From Flavobacterium microcysteis (GTDB lineage Bacteria; Bacteroidota; Bacteroidia; Flavobacteriales; Flavobacteriaceae), in NCBI RefSeq assembly GCF_006385255.1, contig NZ_VFJE01000053.1, positions 186,001 through 250,000 of the forward strand: a stretch of 64,000 bases of DNA. Reading direction: 5' to 3'. The position numbers and the translations under genes were made by a program. The notes under the pieces are model-generated. The model saw only the letters and a list, made by a program, of their open reading frames with translations, was not told the origin of the DNA and did no database searches. Below, piece after piece: positions 51,036 through 59,807 of the stretch; the first letter of the stretch is position 1; each line of letters begins with the position of its first letter.

Positions 51036-51770
51036 ATGGAAAAAGGACATCAAATTTTCGGAATCAGAGCGATTATCGAGGCTATACAGGCTGGGAAAGA
51101 AATAGACAAAGTATTCATACAGAAAGATGCGCAAGGCGAATTGATGAAAGACTTAATGAAAGTCATGAAACGTGCTAGTGTAAATTTCTCCTATGTGCCT
51201 GTAGAAAAGCTGAACAAACTGACACCGAATAACCACCAGGGTGCCGTAGCTACTATTGCGCCGGTTTCTTTTCATAATCTTGAAACACTTGTCGAAACGG
51301 TGATGGATAGCGGCAAAACTCCTCTTTTCCTTATCTTGGATCAAATATCCGATGCCCGAAATTTCGGAGCCATCATCAGAACAGCAGAATGTACTGGTGT
51401 CAATGGAATTATCATTCAAAAACAAGGAGCTGCTCCCGTTAATGGCGATACTGTAAAAACTTCAGCAGGTGCCGTTTTCAATGTACCCATCTGTAAGGTA
51501 GAACATATTAAGGATGCCATTTTCCATCTTCAAGGATCAGGCATAAAAACTATTGCTGCTACAGAAAAAACAGACCAGAATATTTACGACCTATCGCTTA
51601 ATGAGCCTATAGCTATTATTATGGGTTCTGAAGATCGTGGTGTCAATCCTTCTGTTCTAAAAATTGTGGATGAAAAAGCTAAGTTACCAATGTTTGGTAC
51701 TATTGCTTCTTTAAATGTATCTGTTGCTTGTGGTGCTTTTCTTTATGAAACAGTAAGACAGAGAAGTTAA
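51036..51770 (+). CDS. rlmB: 23S rRNA (guanosine-2'-O-)-methyltransferase RlmB-type
   Basis: A 244-residue SPOUT (SpoU) 2'-O-methyltransferase. The N-terminal substrate-binding domain begins HQIFGIRAIIEAIQAGKEID. The catalytic knot has motif 1 LDQISDARNFGAIIRTAECTG with the key Arg, motif 2 IIMGSEDRGVNP and motif 3 ASLNVSVACG. RlmB methylates G2251 of 23S rRNA in E. coli. The last 4 bp overlap the convergent rhomboid gene. There is almost no leader. Confidence 0.92.
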   Translation: MEKGHQIFGIRAIIEAIQAGKEIDKVFIQKDAQGELMKDLMKVMKRASVNFSYVPVEKLNKLTPNNHQGAVATIAPVSFHNLETLVETVMDSGKTPLFLILDQISDARNFGAIIRTAECTGVNGIIIQKQGAAPVNGDTVKTSAGAVFNVPICKVEHIKDAIFHLQGSGIKTIAATEKTDQNIYDLSLNEPIAIIMGSEDRGVNPSVLKIVDEKAKLPMFGTIASLNVSVACGAFLYETVRQRS

Positions 51771-52567
51771 CTATTCTTTTCGACAGTATCTGTTTCACCT
51801 TCCTGATTATCTTCTGAATTATCACGGACAATTGTATAAAAGACATTATAATTGGACCTGAAAAATTCTTCCTCCCTGATTTCAGCATCGTCTTCAGGCT
51901 TTGGTAGATTTTGGAAGTTGCCATTTTCATCAAAATGCCTCATGAACATATCTTCTTCAGGATTGAAATCTGGTCGTTCCCAATCATATATAATCGGCTT
52001 TTGGTATTCTGGAGTTTTTATCGCTAATGAAAAGACATAACCTGTTATAAGACCTGCCAAATGGCCTTCCCAAGAAATTCCTTCTTGTACATCTGGAAAA
52101 ACATACCATATCATACCTCCATACATCAATATAATGGTTAATGATAGGGCAATCAGTCTGTAATATTTGGTTTGGATTCCTTTAAAAAAGATAAAACTCA
52201 CCAAAACATAAATCAAGCCGCTGGCTCCAATATGATAGGATTCCCTACCAATAACCCAAGTCAGGAAACCAGAAAGTAATATTCCATATCCTAACACTGC
52301 TAATGTCTGCTTCCTATAAAAAAAACGCATCGCAGCAATCAAAAGAAACAGCGGAATCGAATTATTATAAAGATGCTGGATGTCGCCATGTAGAAACGGG
52401 CTAAATAAAATACCTCTTAATCCAGAGAAGGTTCGGGGATAAATTCCATATTCTGTAAGATTGAGCTTAAAGCGAACTTCGGCCCAAAAAACGATCCACA
52501 AAAGAACTACGGAAAACAATGGCCAGGCCAAAACTGAGGGAGAGAATTTCAAATTTTTATCGTCCAT
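51767..52567 (-). CDS. Rhomboid family intramembrane serine protease
   Basis: A 266-residue membrane protease with about six hydrophobic helices. The catalytic dyad is visible as Ser116 in HIGASGLIYV and His169 in WEGHLAGLITG. The cytosolic or extracellular tail of about 80 residues is acidic (PEEDMFMRHFDENGN) and not part of the fold. Substrates are unknown. It overlaps rlmB tail to tail by 4 bp. Confidence 0.9.
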   Translation of the reverse strand: MDDKNLKFSPSVLAWPLFSVVLLWIVFWAEVRFKLNLTEYGIYPRTFSGLRGILFSPFLHGDIQHLYNNSIPLFLLIAAMRFFYRKQTLAVLGYGILLSGFLTWVIGRESYHIGASGLIYVLVSFIFFKGIQTKYYRLIALSLTIILMYGGMIWYVFPDVQEGISWEGHLAGLITGYVFSLAIKTPEYQKPIIYDWERPDFNPEEDMFMRHFDENGNFQNLPKPEDDAEIREEEFFRSNYNVFYTIVRDNSEDNQEGETDTVEKNS

Positions 52568-52761
52568 TGCTTTTTAGGATTTTTTTTACCAAAAACTGTC
52601 AAAAACTTATCCAATTTTATTTTCGTGCTATTTTGTCAGCATTCAAAATAAATGAGCCCTTTTTACCCTATCAGACAAATAAGATCGCTCTTTAGAAATT
52701 TCACAAAAGTTTATGCTGTGTTGCATTAAAAAAACTTCTTCAAATTCAGTAATTTTACAAA

Positions 52762-54039
52762 ATGGAAGCACCATTAGCAGAAAGAATTCGCCCACAACAG
52801 CTTGAAGATTATTTAGGCCAGCCACAATTAGTAGGCCCTAACGGATCATTAACCCATCAGATTGCAAAAGGCATTATTCCTTCCTTGATTTTTTGGGGAC
52901 CACCCGGAACAGGAAAAACTACATTGGCCCAAATTATTGCACAAGAATCAAAGCGTCCGTTTTATATCTTGAGTGCAATTAATTCTGGGGTAAAAGAAGT
53001 GCGTGATGTCATTGAAAAAGCCAAGCAGAGTGGTGGTTTATTCACGGCTAAAAATCCAATCTTGTTTATCGATGAGATCCACCGTTTCAGCAAGTCACAA
53101 CAAGATTCTTTATTAGCAGCTGTAGAAAAAGGCTGGGTAACATTAATAGGCGCTACTACAGAAAACCCTAGTTTTGAAGTAATCCCCGCACTACTGTCGC
53201 GTTGTCAGGTTTATGTATTGAATGCTTTTTCAAAATCAGATCTGGAAGCACTACTGGAGCGTGCTATGAAAACCGATGTTTTCCTAAAAGAAAAAAATAT
53301 CGAATTAAAAGAAACGGAAGCTTTATTAAGGCTTTCGGGCGGAGACGGCAGAAAACTACTCAATATCTTCGATCTTGTTGTCAATGCATCAAACGATGAA
53401 AAAATCGTGATTACGAATGATTCTGTGCTTAAGCTGGTACAACAAAATACGGTATTGTATGATAAAACCGGCGAACAACACTATGACATTATTTCTGCTT
53501 TTATAAAATCAATCCGTGGTAGCGACCCTAACGGAGCGGTTTATTGGCTGGCACGCATGATTGAAGGAGGTGAAGATGTCAAATTTATAGCAAGACGCAT
53601 GCTGATTCTTTCCAGTGAGGATATTGGCAATGCAAACCCAACAGCTTTTATCATGGCAAACAATACATTTCAGGCCGTGACTACCATAGGTTATCCCGAA
53701 AGCAGGATTATCTTAAGCCAATGCGCCATCTATCTGGCAACCTCGCCTAAAAGCAATGCCTCCTATATGGCAATTGGGAAAGCGCAACAAATAGTTAAAC
53801 AGACGGGTGATTTGCCAATTCCGATTCATTTGAGAAATGCACCTACAAAATTGATGAAAGAATTAGGTTATGGCGAAGATTACAAATATGCCCACGACTA
53901 CCAGAACAATTTTGCCGAACAGGAATTCCTTCCTGATGAAATAAAAAATACCCCTATTTATGTTCCCGGAAATAACTCCAGAGAACAGTCAACAAGGGAA
54001 TTTTTAAAAAATCGTTGGAAAGATAAATATGGTTATTAA
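52762..54039 (+). CDS. rarA: Replication-associated recombination protein A (AAA+ ATPase)
   Basis: A 425-residue AAA+ ATPase of the RarA/MgsA/WRNIP1 family, which works at stalled forks. It has Walker [10 protein letters not shown], Walker [11 protein letters not shown], sensor 1 [13 protein letters not shown] and an Arg finger in LLSRCQVY. The C-terminal tetramerisation domain has [22 protein letters not shown]. The length is normal. TAATTTTA ends 4 bp before the ATG, so the mRNA may be leaderless. The gene overlaps the next convergent gene by 4 bp. Confidence 0.95.
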   Translation: MEAPLAERIRPQQLEDYLGQPQLVGPNGSLTHQIAKGIIPSLIFWGPPGTGKTTLAQIIAQESKRPFYILSAINSGVKEVRDVIEKAKQSGGLFTAKNPILFIDEIHRFSKSQQDSLLAAVEKGWVTLIGATTENPSFEVIPALLSRCQVYVLNAFSKSDLEALLERAMKTDVFLKEKNIELKETEALLRLSGGDGRKLLNIFDLVVNASNDEKIVITNDSVLKLVQQNTVLYDKTGEQHYDIISAFIKSIRGSDPNGAVYWLARMIEGGEDVKFIARRMLILSSEDIGNANPTAFIMANNTFQAVTTIGYPESRIILSQCAIYLATSPKSNASYMAIGKAQQIVKQTGDLPIPIHLRNAPTKLMKELGYGEDYKYAHDYQNNFAEQEFLPDEIKNTPIYVPGNNSREQSTREFLKNRWKDKYGY

Positions 54040-54749
54040 AACTTAATTAAAAGTTTTTCTGAAACCGGCTTATCATCTTTATAATATTCAAGTATCCATT
54101 CATTATTTTTTCTGATTAATGCACCATTAATCGTTTCAGATTGCACTGTAAAATAATCCGGATGCGAAGTCTTGAAAATTTTGAACACCACTTTTGGTGT
54201 TTTATCAATCAATTGGTAACCGTTTGAAATTGGTTGGGCAAAAAGCATGTTTGGAGTATCTTCTGGCTCAACAGAAGATTTGGGAGTTTCAACCTTTTTT
54301 GTCTCTGCTTTATAAACGGTCCCGTTATAATTATATCCAAGAGCAAATAGCGACTTAAAAGCATTATTCAGCGCTTCAGGATAAGCAAGTTTATACTCTT
54401 TAGCCTTGCTGGTTCCGACATCGCTTCTGGTAATTTCTCTGTTTTCACAATCTCTGAATACAACAATCAGCTTTGTGGATAGCAATGAACTTACTTTTTC
54501 TACATTAACAAATACCCTACTACATCTTTCTCCTGCTGTTTCTAATGGCAGATTCTCATTATCATAGAAAGCCTCAAATCCCATCTTACTAAGATTAAAT
54601 TTTGTGATAGTATTGAGTCTATACTCATTTTCCTCATTTGTAAAAGCAAACTTTACAGGAACAATGGCATATTTGTAATTATTCAATGACTTTTGTGCCA
54701 AAGCAGAAAGTGAAGCAAACAGGAATAAGATTAGAATATTTTTTTTCAT
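54036..54749 (-). CDS. Exported protein of unknown function
   Basis: A 237-residue protein with a signal peptide (LFLFASLSALAQ). The mature part begins YKYAIVPVKFAFTNEENEYRL and continues with alternating strand-like segments, including two Cys (ERCSRVF and RDCEN) that may pair. I know no family function for it. It is the last gene of the minus-strand cluster, 11 bp after the HAD gene, and overlaps rarA by 4 bp. Confidence 0.65.
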   Translation of the reverse strand: MKKNILILFLFASLSALAQKSLNNYKYAIVPVKFAFTNEENEYRLNTITKFNLSKMGFEAFYDNENLPLETAGERCSRVFVNVEKVSSLLSTKLIVVFRDCENREITRSDVGTSKAKEYKLAYPEALNNAFKSLFALGYNYNGTVYKAETKKVETPKSSVEPEDTPNMLFAQPISNGYQLIDKTPKVVFKIFKTSHPDYFTVQSETINGALIRKNNEWILEYYKDDKPVSEKLLIKF

Positions 54750-54760
54750 ATGGAAAAAGT

Positions 54761-55447
54761 TTAAAGATATTTTTTTAAATCCAGCAGATGATTCACCTGC
54801 TTAATATTAGGATGTGTTTCTAAATTGTGTTCGTTAAAAAAGATAGCGTCTAGGCCTACATTTAAGGCGCCTTCTATATCGGCTTCCATGTTATCGCCAA
54901 TCATAATACTTGTTTCTTTAGAACATTTCGCCAAATCCAGTGCATAGTTAAATATTTCCGGATTTGGTTTTTTTACTCCTGCATTTTCAGAATTAGTAAT
55001 TGTTTCAAAATAATGCACAATATTAGAATTGACCAGCTTATTGTTTTGTATCTGGTGAAATCCGTTCGTAATTATGTGCAGCCTGTATTTTGGCTTAAGA
55101 TATTCTAAAAGCTCTATTGTACCATCATAAAGATGATTGAATTGGGGAAGATAGCTAATATATTCCTCCGCTAAAAAATGAATCATTTCGTCGTCAATCT
55201 CTATTTGCATATGATCAAAAACATCTTTTAATCTTCCGTAACGCAATTGTTCCTGCGTTACCTCATCGTTTTGATATAGCTTCCAGTATTTGATATTTAT
55301 AGGAACATACAACGAAATAAAGTCCTGAATATTCACATCTACTTTGTGTTTTTTCAAGATGGTATCGAATGCTAATGCTGAATTTTTCTCAAAGTCCCAT
55401 AGCGTATGGTCCAAATCAAAAAAAACATCTAAAATTTTACTTTTCAA
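54761..55447 (-). CDS. HAD phosphatase, YjjG family
   Basis: A 228-residue haloacid dehalogenase hydrolase. Motif I is FFDLDHTLWDF with the nucleophile Asp, motif II IITNG, motif III with KKPNPEIF (Lys) and motif IV MIGDNMEADIEGA. The insertion pattern and length match YjjG, a nucleotidase of non-canonical pyrimidine nucleotides that cleans the nucleotide pool. It starts 1 bp after the upstream gene's stop, so it is in the operon. Confidence 0.88.
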   Translation of the reverse strand: MKSKILDVFFDLDHTLWDFEKNSALAFDTILKKHKVDVNIQDFISLYVPINIKYWKLYQNDEVTQEQLRYGRLKDVFDHMQIEIDDEMIHFLAEEYISYLPQFNHLYDGTIELLEYLKPKYRLHIITNGFHQIQNNKLVNSNIVHYFETITNSENAGVKKPNPEIFNYALDLAKCSKETSIMIGDNMEADIEGALNVGLDAIFFNEHNLETHPNIKQVNHLLDLKKYL

Positions 55448-55448
55448 T

Positions 55449-55994
55449 TTATTTTCCTTTTACAATTACGGCATCTTCTATATGATAGATCCAGTCTTCT
55501 ACATCATTTTCATTTATACGGAAATTACCTTCCAAAGTTACATACTGATCTGTTTTCAATTTCGGAGTGCCTCCTCTGAATTTTATTCCCATAATGGTTT
55601 CCGGCCCAGCTTGTCCACAGAAAAAACAAGCCGCAAAAACATTTTTACTTAGTGCATAAGTTGTATTGTCTATAGGAACAATAAATCCTGACATGGCAAT
55701 TCTTTTTTTGTTTTTCCCCTTCAGGGTAGAATTTATTATGGGATACATTACCCCATCAGGATAATCCTTATTTTGTTTTTTTACAAATTTGATCGCTCCT
55801 AACAGTTTCCAGTTTAGGGTATCTGACACAACAAAAGACTTTACTTCAGACTTAGAAAAAATTTCAGTTCTTGGCAAAAAGCCCGCTTGTTGCAAGGAAG
55901 ATGAATCTGATTTTTTCCCCTTTAGGTTATCAGATATAGAAATCACACTTAAAAAAGTGAAAAGAGTTATAACAAAATAATAAGTCTTACGCAT
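55449..55994 (-). CDS. Exported DUF3299-like protein
   Basis: A 181-residue protein with an N-terminal membrane anchor or signal peptide. The later part contains IAMSGFIVPIDN, AACFFCGQAGPETIMGI and DQYVTLEGNFRIN, which I associate with DUF3299. Its Cys-x-x-Cys may bind a metal or be a redox site. It overlaps the ABC permease gene by 8 bp. Such proteins accompany MacB-like exporters with metal-binding loops in other bacteria (my recollection of a Vibrio zinc-uptake cluster), so a metal-handling role is possible. Confidence 0.65.
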   Translation of the reverse strand: MRKTYYFVITLFTFLSVISISDNLKGKKSDSSSLQQAGFLPRTEIFSKSEVKSFVVSDTLNWKLLGAIKFVKKQNKDYPDGVMYPIINSTLKGKNKKRIAMSGFIVPIDNTTYALSKNVFAACFFCGQAGPETIMGIKFRGGTPKLKTDQYVTLEGNFRINENDVEDWIYHIEDAVIVKGK

Positions 55995-57264
55995 TTGCTA
56001 AAGTTTTTGAAATATTCAATCGATATGCTTTTATGGCTGGAATTACCGCTGCCAATACTCCTACAAAGATAGTCACTATAAATAAAATTCCTTCTTTCTG
56101 CCATATAAAAGCAAACGGATCAAAAGTCATTTTATATTCTTCATCTGTTGAAGAAGAAATCAAGAGCAATGCAATCCTTCCAACAATAGTGCCGAAAATG
56201 AACCCAACAAAGCACAGCAATATACTTTCAAATAGTACCAGTGTAAGCAATTGCATACGGCTGGCTCCGCTGACTCTCAATAGGGCAAATTCGTATTTTC
56301 GTTCTTTCAGTGTGTTATAAAGCGCTATAAAGATACTGATTCCTGATATAAGCATAATTCCGTAAGCCAGATACTGCAACGCCTGTAGCCCAATTCCGAA
56401 TAAGGAAAACAGCCTGTTGATTTCGATTGCTGGAGAGGCAGCCTGCATTTTTGTATTCTGTGCTATCAATCTCGGCCAGGTTACAAAGCCCATTTTATTC
56501 CTGAATTTTATCAGGACTGCGGTTATTTCTTTTCCTTCTTCTGATACCGGCATTGCTTTTTCATGATCGTGATGGTCGTGGTCGTGTTCATCGCCTTCAA
56601 AATGGATATGTCCTTCTTCTCCATGAGCAGGATTTTCATCTGCATGTTCATGATTTTCATGCATTGCCCATACGCTAGGAATATTGCACAAAATAAGATT
56701 ATCAATTACTTTTCCCGTTGGGCTTGCAATACCACTTACTTTATAGGCAAATTCTTCATGAACCTCACCTTCTGCTGCATCGCCATGCGATCCGAAAAAT
56801 TTATCTCCTACTTTTATATTTAGTTTTTTTGCAATTTCAGCACCTACAACAACTTCAAAATCGGCTTGGAATATTTTGCCTTGAGAAACTGTTGCTCCAA
56901 ATTTACTCAGATAGTCCGGTGTTGTTCCTACAATCTTAAATCCTCTGTAGTTGTCTCCAAAAGCCAATGGTATAGCACTTTTCACAAAAGGATGTTTCAT
57001 CCATGTTTTCGCTTCGCTGTAGCTAATATTTCCTGTTGGCGCATCAACCTGATACACTGAGGAAAGAATCAATTGAAGCGGACTTCCTTGTGCTCCCAAA
57101 ACAACATCAACTCCATCAATGTTACTTGAAAATTGCTTTTCAAATTGCTCTTGAAGTAAGATTAATAATGAAATTATAGCAACACTTGCTGTTAGCAGAA
57201 CAATGCTTAAGATGGTGTTCAAAGGTTTGAACCAGATATTTTTCCAAGCTAATTTGACAATCAT
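55987..57264 (-). CDS. FtsX/MacB-type ABC transporter permease with His-rich periplasmic loop
   Basis: A 425-residue permease with one N-terminal helix (~15-38), a large periplasmic domain and three C-terminal helices (~290-315, 335-370, 390-415), the MacB/FtsX layout. Residues 201-238 are a loop with eleven His residues among Asp and Glu (DEHDHDHHDHEK), strongly suggesting binding of Zn, Cu or Ni. It overlaps the ATPase gene by 4 bp and the DUF3299-like gene by 8 bp, so the three are translated together. Confidence 0.85.
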   Translation of the reverse strand: MIVKLAWKNIWFKPLNTILSIVLLTASVAIISLLILLQEQFEKQFSSNIDGVDVVLGAQGSPLQLILSSVYQVDAPTGNISYSEAKTWMKHPFVKSAIPLAFGDNYRGFKIVGTTPDYLSKFGATVSQGKIFQADFEVVVGAEIAKKLNIKVGDKFFGSHGDAAEGEVHEEFAYKVSGIASPTGKVIDNLILCNIPSVWAMHENHEHADENPAHGEEGHIHFEGDEHDHDHHDHEKAMPVSEEGKEITAVLIKFRNKMGFVTWPRLIAQNTKMQAASPAIEINRLFSLFGIGLQALQYLAYGIMLISGISIFIALYNTLKERKYEFALLRVSGASRMQLLTLVLFESILLCFVGFIFGTIVGRIALLLISSSTDEEYKMTFDPFAFIWQKEGILFIVTIFVGVLAAVIPAIKAYRLNISKTLANA

Positions 57265-57890
57265 ACTAATGTAATTTGATTAGAAAAACGATCTTTTAAT
57301 CTTTGGTCGTGTGTAACAATAATGAGTGCAGCTCCATATTCTTTAGACAATTGCGAAAGCAAGTCGGCTACTTTATATGCATTCTCATCATCAAGACTCG
57401 ATGTAGGTTCATCGGCCAAAAGCAATTGAGGCTCATTTACCAAAGCTCTGGCAATCGAAACCCTTTGTTGCTGTCCTATACTCAAACGTGATGTCAATTT
57501 ATGTATCTGGTCTGAAAGCCCCAGTTCAGCCAAAAGTGATTTTGCTTTTTCTTCGGCTTTTTGTCCGGTTGCTAACCAGGAAGAAAGAACAACATTTTCA
57601 AAAACAGAAAATGCTTCTACAAAATGCGACTGCTGCAGAATGAGTCCTATATTTTTCCCTCTGAATTTATCCAACTTCTTATTGGATAGGCTTTCAATAT
57701 TTATATCGCCTATACGAATGGATCCTGATTGTGCTTTTAGCAAGCCTCCCAGCAGATGAAGCAATGTAGTTTTTCCTTTCCCTGAACCGCCGGTAATCAA
57801 AAGTACCTGACCGCTATCTAAAGAAATATCAGGGAAATTAAAATTCACTTTCCCATTATAAGAAAAAGCGAGATTTTTGGTCTGAATCAT
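57261..57890 (-). CDS. ABC transporter ATP-binding protein (LolD/MacB type)
   Basis: A 209-residue ATPase. It has Walker A ITGGSGKGKTTLLHLLGG, the signature LSIGQQQRVSIARAL, Walker B LLLADEPTSSLDD and the H loop IVTHD. It is of the size paired with FtsX-like permeases. ATG 57890 precedes the conserved domain start IQTKNLAFSYNGK; a longer frame to 57929 is unlikely. It is the first gene of a five-gene operon running to 54036. Confidence 0.9.
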   Translation of the reverse strand: MIQTKNLAFSYNGKVNFNFPDISLDSGQVLLITGGSGKGKTTLLHLLGGLLKAQSGSIRIGDINIESLSNKKLDKFRGKNIGLILQQSHFVEAFSVFENVVLSSWLATGQKAEEKAKSLLAELGLSDQIHKLTSRLSIGQQQRVSIARALVNEPQLLLADEPTSSLDDENAYKVADLLSQLSKEYGAALIIVTHDQRLKDRFSNQITLV

Positions 57891-58098
57891 AATTAATGTT
57901 GTTTCTGCAACTGCCTGCAAGATACTCAAATACTTTAAAATATTTTGTTAAGTCAAATTTATAAAATGCCATTGTCTGGCTTCTATGTTTACTTAACGGT
58001 CTTATATTTTGACAAGAGAACAGCTGATTATTCCGTAAAAGAAAATATATTTATAAAATAATTTTTTCATTAACCCGCATAAAAGGCCACACACAATC

Positions 58099-59283
58099 AT
58101 GAAGCAATTATTTAAGTGTATTTTTATTTTACTTTTCACTTTAAAAATTTCAGCCCAGACAGACACAGAAGTTTATTTATTTTCAAAAGATATTGACGCC
58201 AAAATCCAGAAAGATACCTTGGCATGGAAATATCAGATGGGAGCAACCCATTATTCCATAAGCGAATATTACCAAAAGGCCTTGAAAACTTGGGATAAAA
58301 ACGGGAGTACTGCACGAGAAATAAGCAAAGAAGATAGTTTGTACTTTACTTCATTCAAACAAAAGGATGCAAAGGATTATATCATCAACCGTTCAAAAAA
58401 CGAACAGATCATCATTATCAATGAGGCCCATCATAACAATATGCACCGGGTTTTTACAACTTCACTCTTACAAGGTTTATATGATAATGGTTATCGCTTT
58501 TTTGGCTTGGAAGCTCTCGCAGACTCATTAATAAACAACCGAAAATTTCCTATTATGGATAGCGGTTTTTATGTTGCAGAACCTCAGATGGCAAATTTGT
58601 TAAACGAGGCATTAAAAATTGGTTTTGTTTTATTTGAATACGAGGCAGCAGAAGGGAAAAACGGAAAAGAAAGAGAAATTGAAGAAGCAGCAAATATTGC
58701 GCAATTAGTCAAGAAGAATCCGAATTCAAAATTTTTGATTCATTGTGGCTTTGATCATGTGATAGAAGGAACTCCAAACAATAAAAATTGGGGAAGAGCT
58801 ATGGCTGGCCGATTAAAAGACGAGACAAATATTGATCCTTTTACTATTGACCAGGTTGCTTATACTGAAAAAAGTGACATTCAATTCACCAGTCCTTATA
58901 TGTTGATGGCCAATCCTGAAAAATCAGTAATCCTAGTTAATGACAATGGAAAATTATTCAATGGAGGTGAAACAAACGACCAGACAGATTGCAGGATAAT
59001 TCATCCTATTACTCGATACATAAATGACAGGCCTAATTGGCTCTTGTTAGATGGACAACGAAAGACCTATACGATTCCAAAATCTAAAATCACAGAATAT
59101 CCCGTTTTGGCTCTTGCTTATAGAAAAAATGAATATGCTCAAAATGGCGTTCCTGCGGATGTTATTGAAATCGTAAATAAAGAAACAAAGACAAATTTTA
59201 TTTTAGACAAAGGCATTTATAAAATAATTCTTAAGGACAAAAATTATAAGATTATCCAGGAATTTGATGTGAAGATAAAATAA
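58099..59283 (+). CDS. Exported EreA/ChaN-like protein
   Basis: A 394-residue protein with a signal peptide (FTLKISAQ). The block IIIINEAHHNNMHRVFTTSL followed by GYRFFGLEALADS matches the erythromycin esterase/ChaN-type fold, in which an E-x-H-H near the N-terminus and later His form the active or heme-binding site. A second motif FLIHCGFDHV is near residue 215. The exported location argues against antibiotic inactivation in the cytosol. It is monocistronic as far as I can see. The function is not established. Confidence 0.6.
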   Translation: MKQLFKCIFILLFTLKISAQTDTEVYLFSKDIDAKIQKDTLAWKYQMGATHYSISEYYQKALKTWDKNGSTAREISKEDSLYFTSFKQKDAKDYIINRSKNEQIIIINEAHHNNMHRVFTTSLLQGLYDNGYRFFGLEALADSLINNRKFPIMDSGFYVAEPQMANLLNEALKIGFVLFEYEAAEGKNGKEREIEEAANIAQLVKKNPNSKFLIHCGFDHVIEGTPNNKNWGRAMAGRLKDETNIDPFTIDQVAYTEKSDIQFTSPYMLMANPEKSVILVNDNGKLFNGGETNDQTDCRIIHPITRYINDRPNWLLLDGQRKTYTIPKSKITEYPVLALAYRKNEYAQNGVPADVIEIVNKETKTNFILDKGIYKIILKDKNYKIIQEFDVKIK

Positions 59284-59342
59284 CCTGATTAACGGGAAAT
59301 AAAGATACCGTAGCTAAAAACATTGTTATGATTTACTTCAAC

Positions 59343-59525
59343 TCATAAGATGCCTTCATCTGCAAAACTGTAAAAGGCATTTTCAGTAATTATGACATGA
59401 TCCAAAACTTTAATATCCAGGTTTTCTCCTGCCATTTTTAATTTTCTGGTTATTGCCTTGTCAGATTCGCTGGGATGTAATATTCCTGAAGGATGATTAT
59501 GAGCGTTATGTAAAGCTTTGCATAA
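59343..59525 (-). pseudogene. radC: Truncated radC-like gene, 3' end only
   Basis: The minus strand reads KALHNAHNHPSGILHPSESD and goes on through KVLDHVIITENAFYSFADEG to a TGA stop at 59345-59343. This is the last ~60 residues of a RadC (JAB/MPN) protein, with the HxHPSGxxxPSxxD metal site. Homology stops at 59517 within a perfect palindrome, and a stop codon (TGA, 59528-59526) lies just before. The 5' two thirds of the gene is not in this window. It looks cut by insertion of the adjacent mobile element. Confidence 0.8.
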
Positions 59526-59540
59526 TCATCATTATGCAAA
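59517..59540. repeat. Perfect palindrome at the radC break, likely element end
   Basis: Arms TTTGCATAAT (59517-59526) and ATTATGCAAA (59531-59540) around CATC. Homology to radC ends inside the left arm, so this marks the probable left boundary of the recombinase element. Confidence 0.65.
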
Positions 59541-59600
59541 CTAAAAAATTATGGATAGTATAGCTCTTATATTGTTTATTTTCATACTGCTTCTGTTTTT

Positions 59601-59672
59601 TTTGACAACATAATTTTTGTCTAGCTTTATTAATAGTTAAATCTATGTTAATTTTTTTCTGTCTTTGTCAAA
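59601..59672. repeat. Inverted TTTGACAA/TTGTCAAA sites left of the recombinases
   Basis: TTTGACAA at 59601-59608 and its complement TTGTCAAA at 59665-59672, with a further TTGTC at 59617-59621. They lie in the 267-bp non-coding stretch before the first recombinase gene and may be recombinase arm sites. Confidence 0.4.
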
Positions 59673-59730
59673 CAAGAGATCGTTTTTTTCAGCATTTTCA
59701 ACCAACTTAGGAATAATCTAAAAAAAATGA

Positions 59731-59758
59731 TTGTATATGTATAAAATTGTACATACAA
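59731..59758. repeat. Imperfect inverted repeat upstream of the recombinase operon
   Basis: TTGTATATGTA and TACATACAA pair imperfectly around an AAAATTG centre, 50 bp before the first recombinase ATG. This could be an operator or a recombination site. Confidence 0.4.
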
Positions 59759-59807
59759 GCCACAATAAAATCATTTAATAAATTAGTTTTCAATTAATTA
59801 AAATTAA

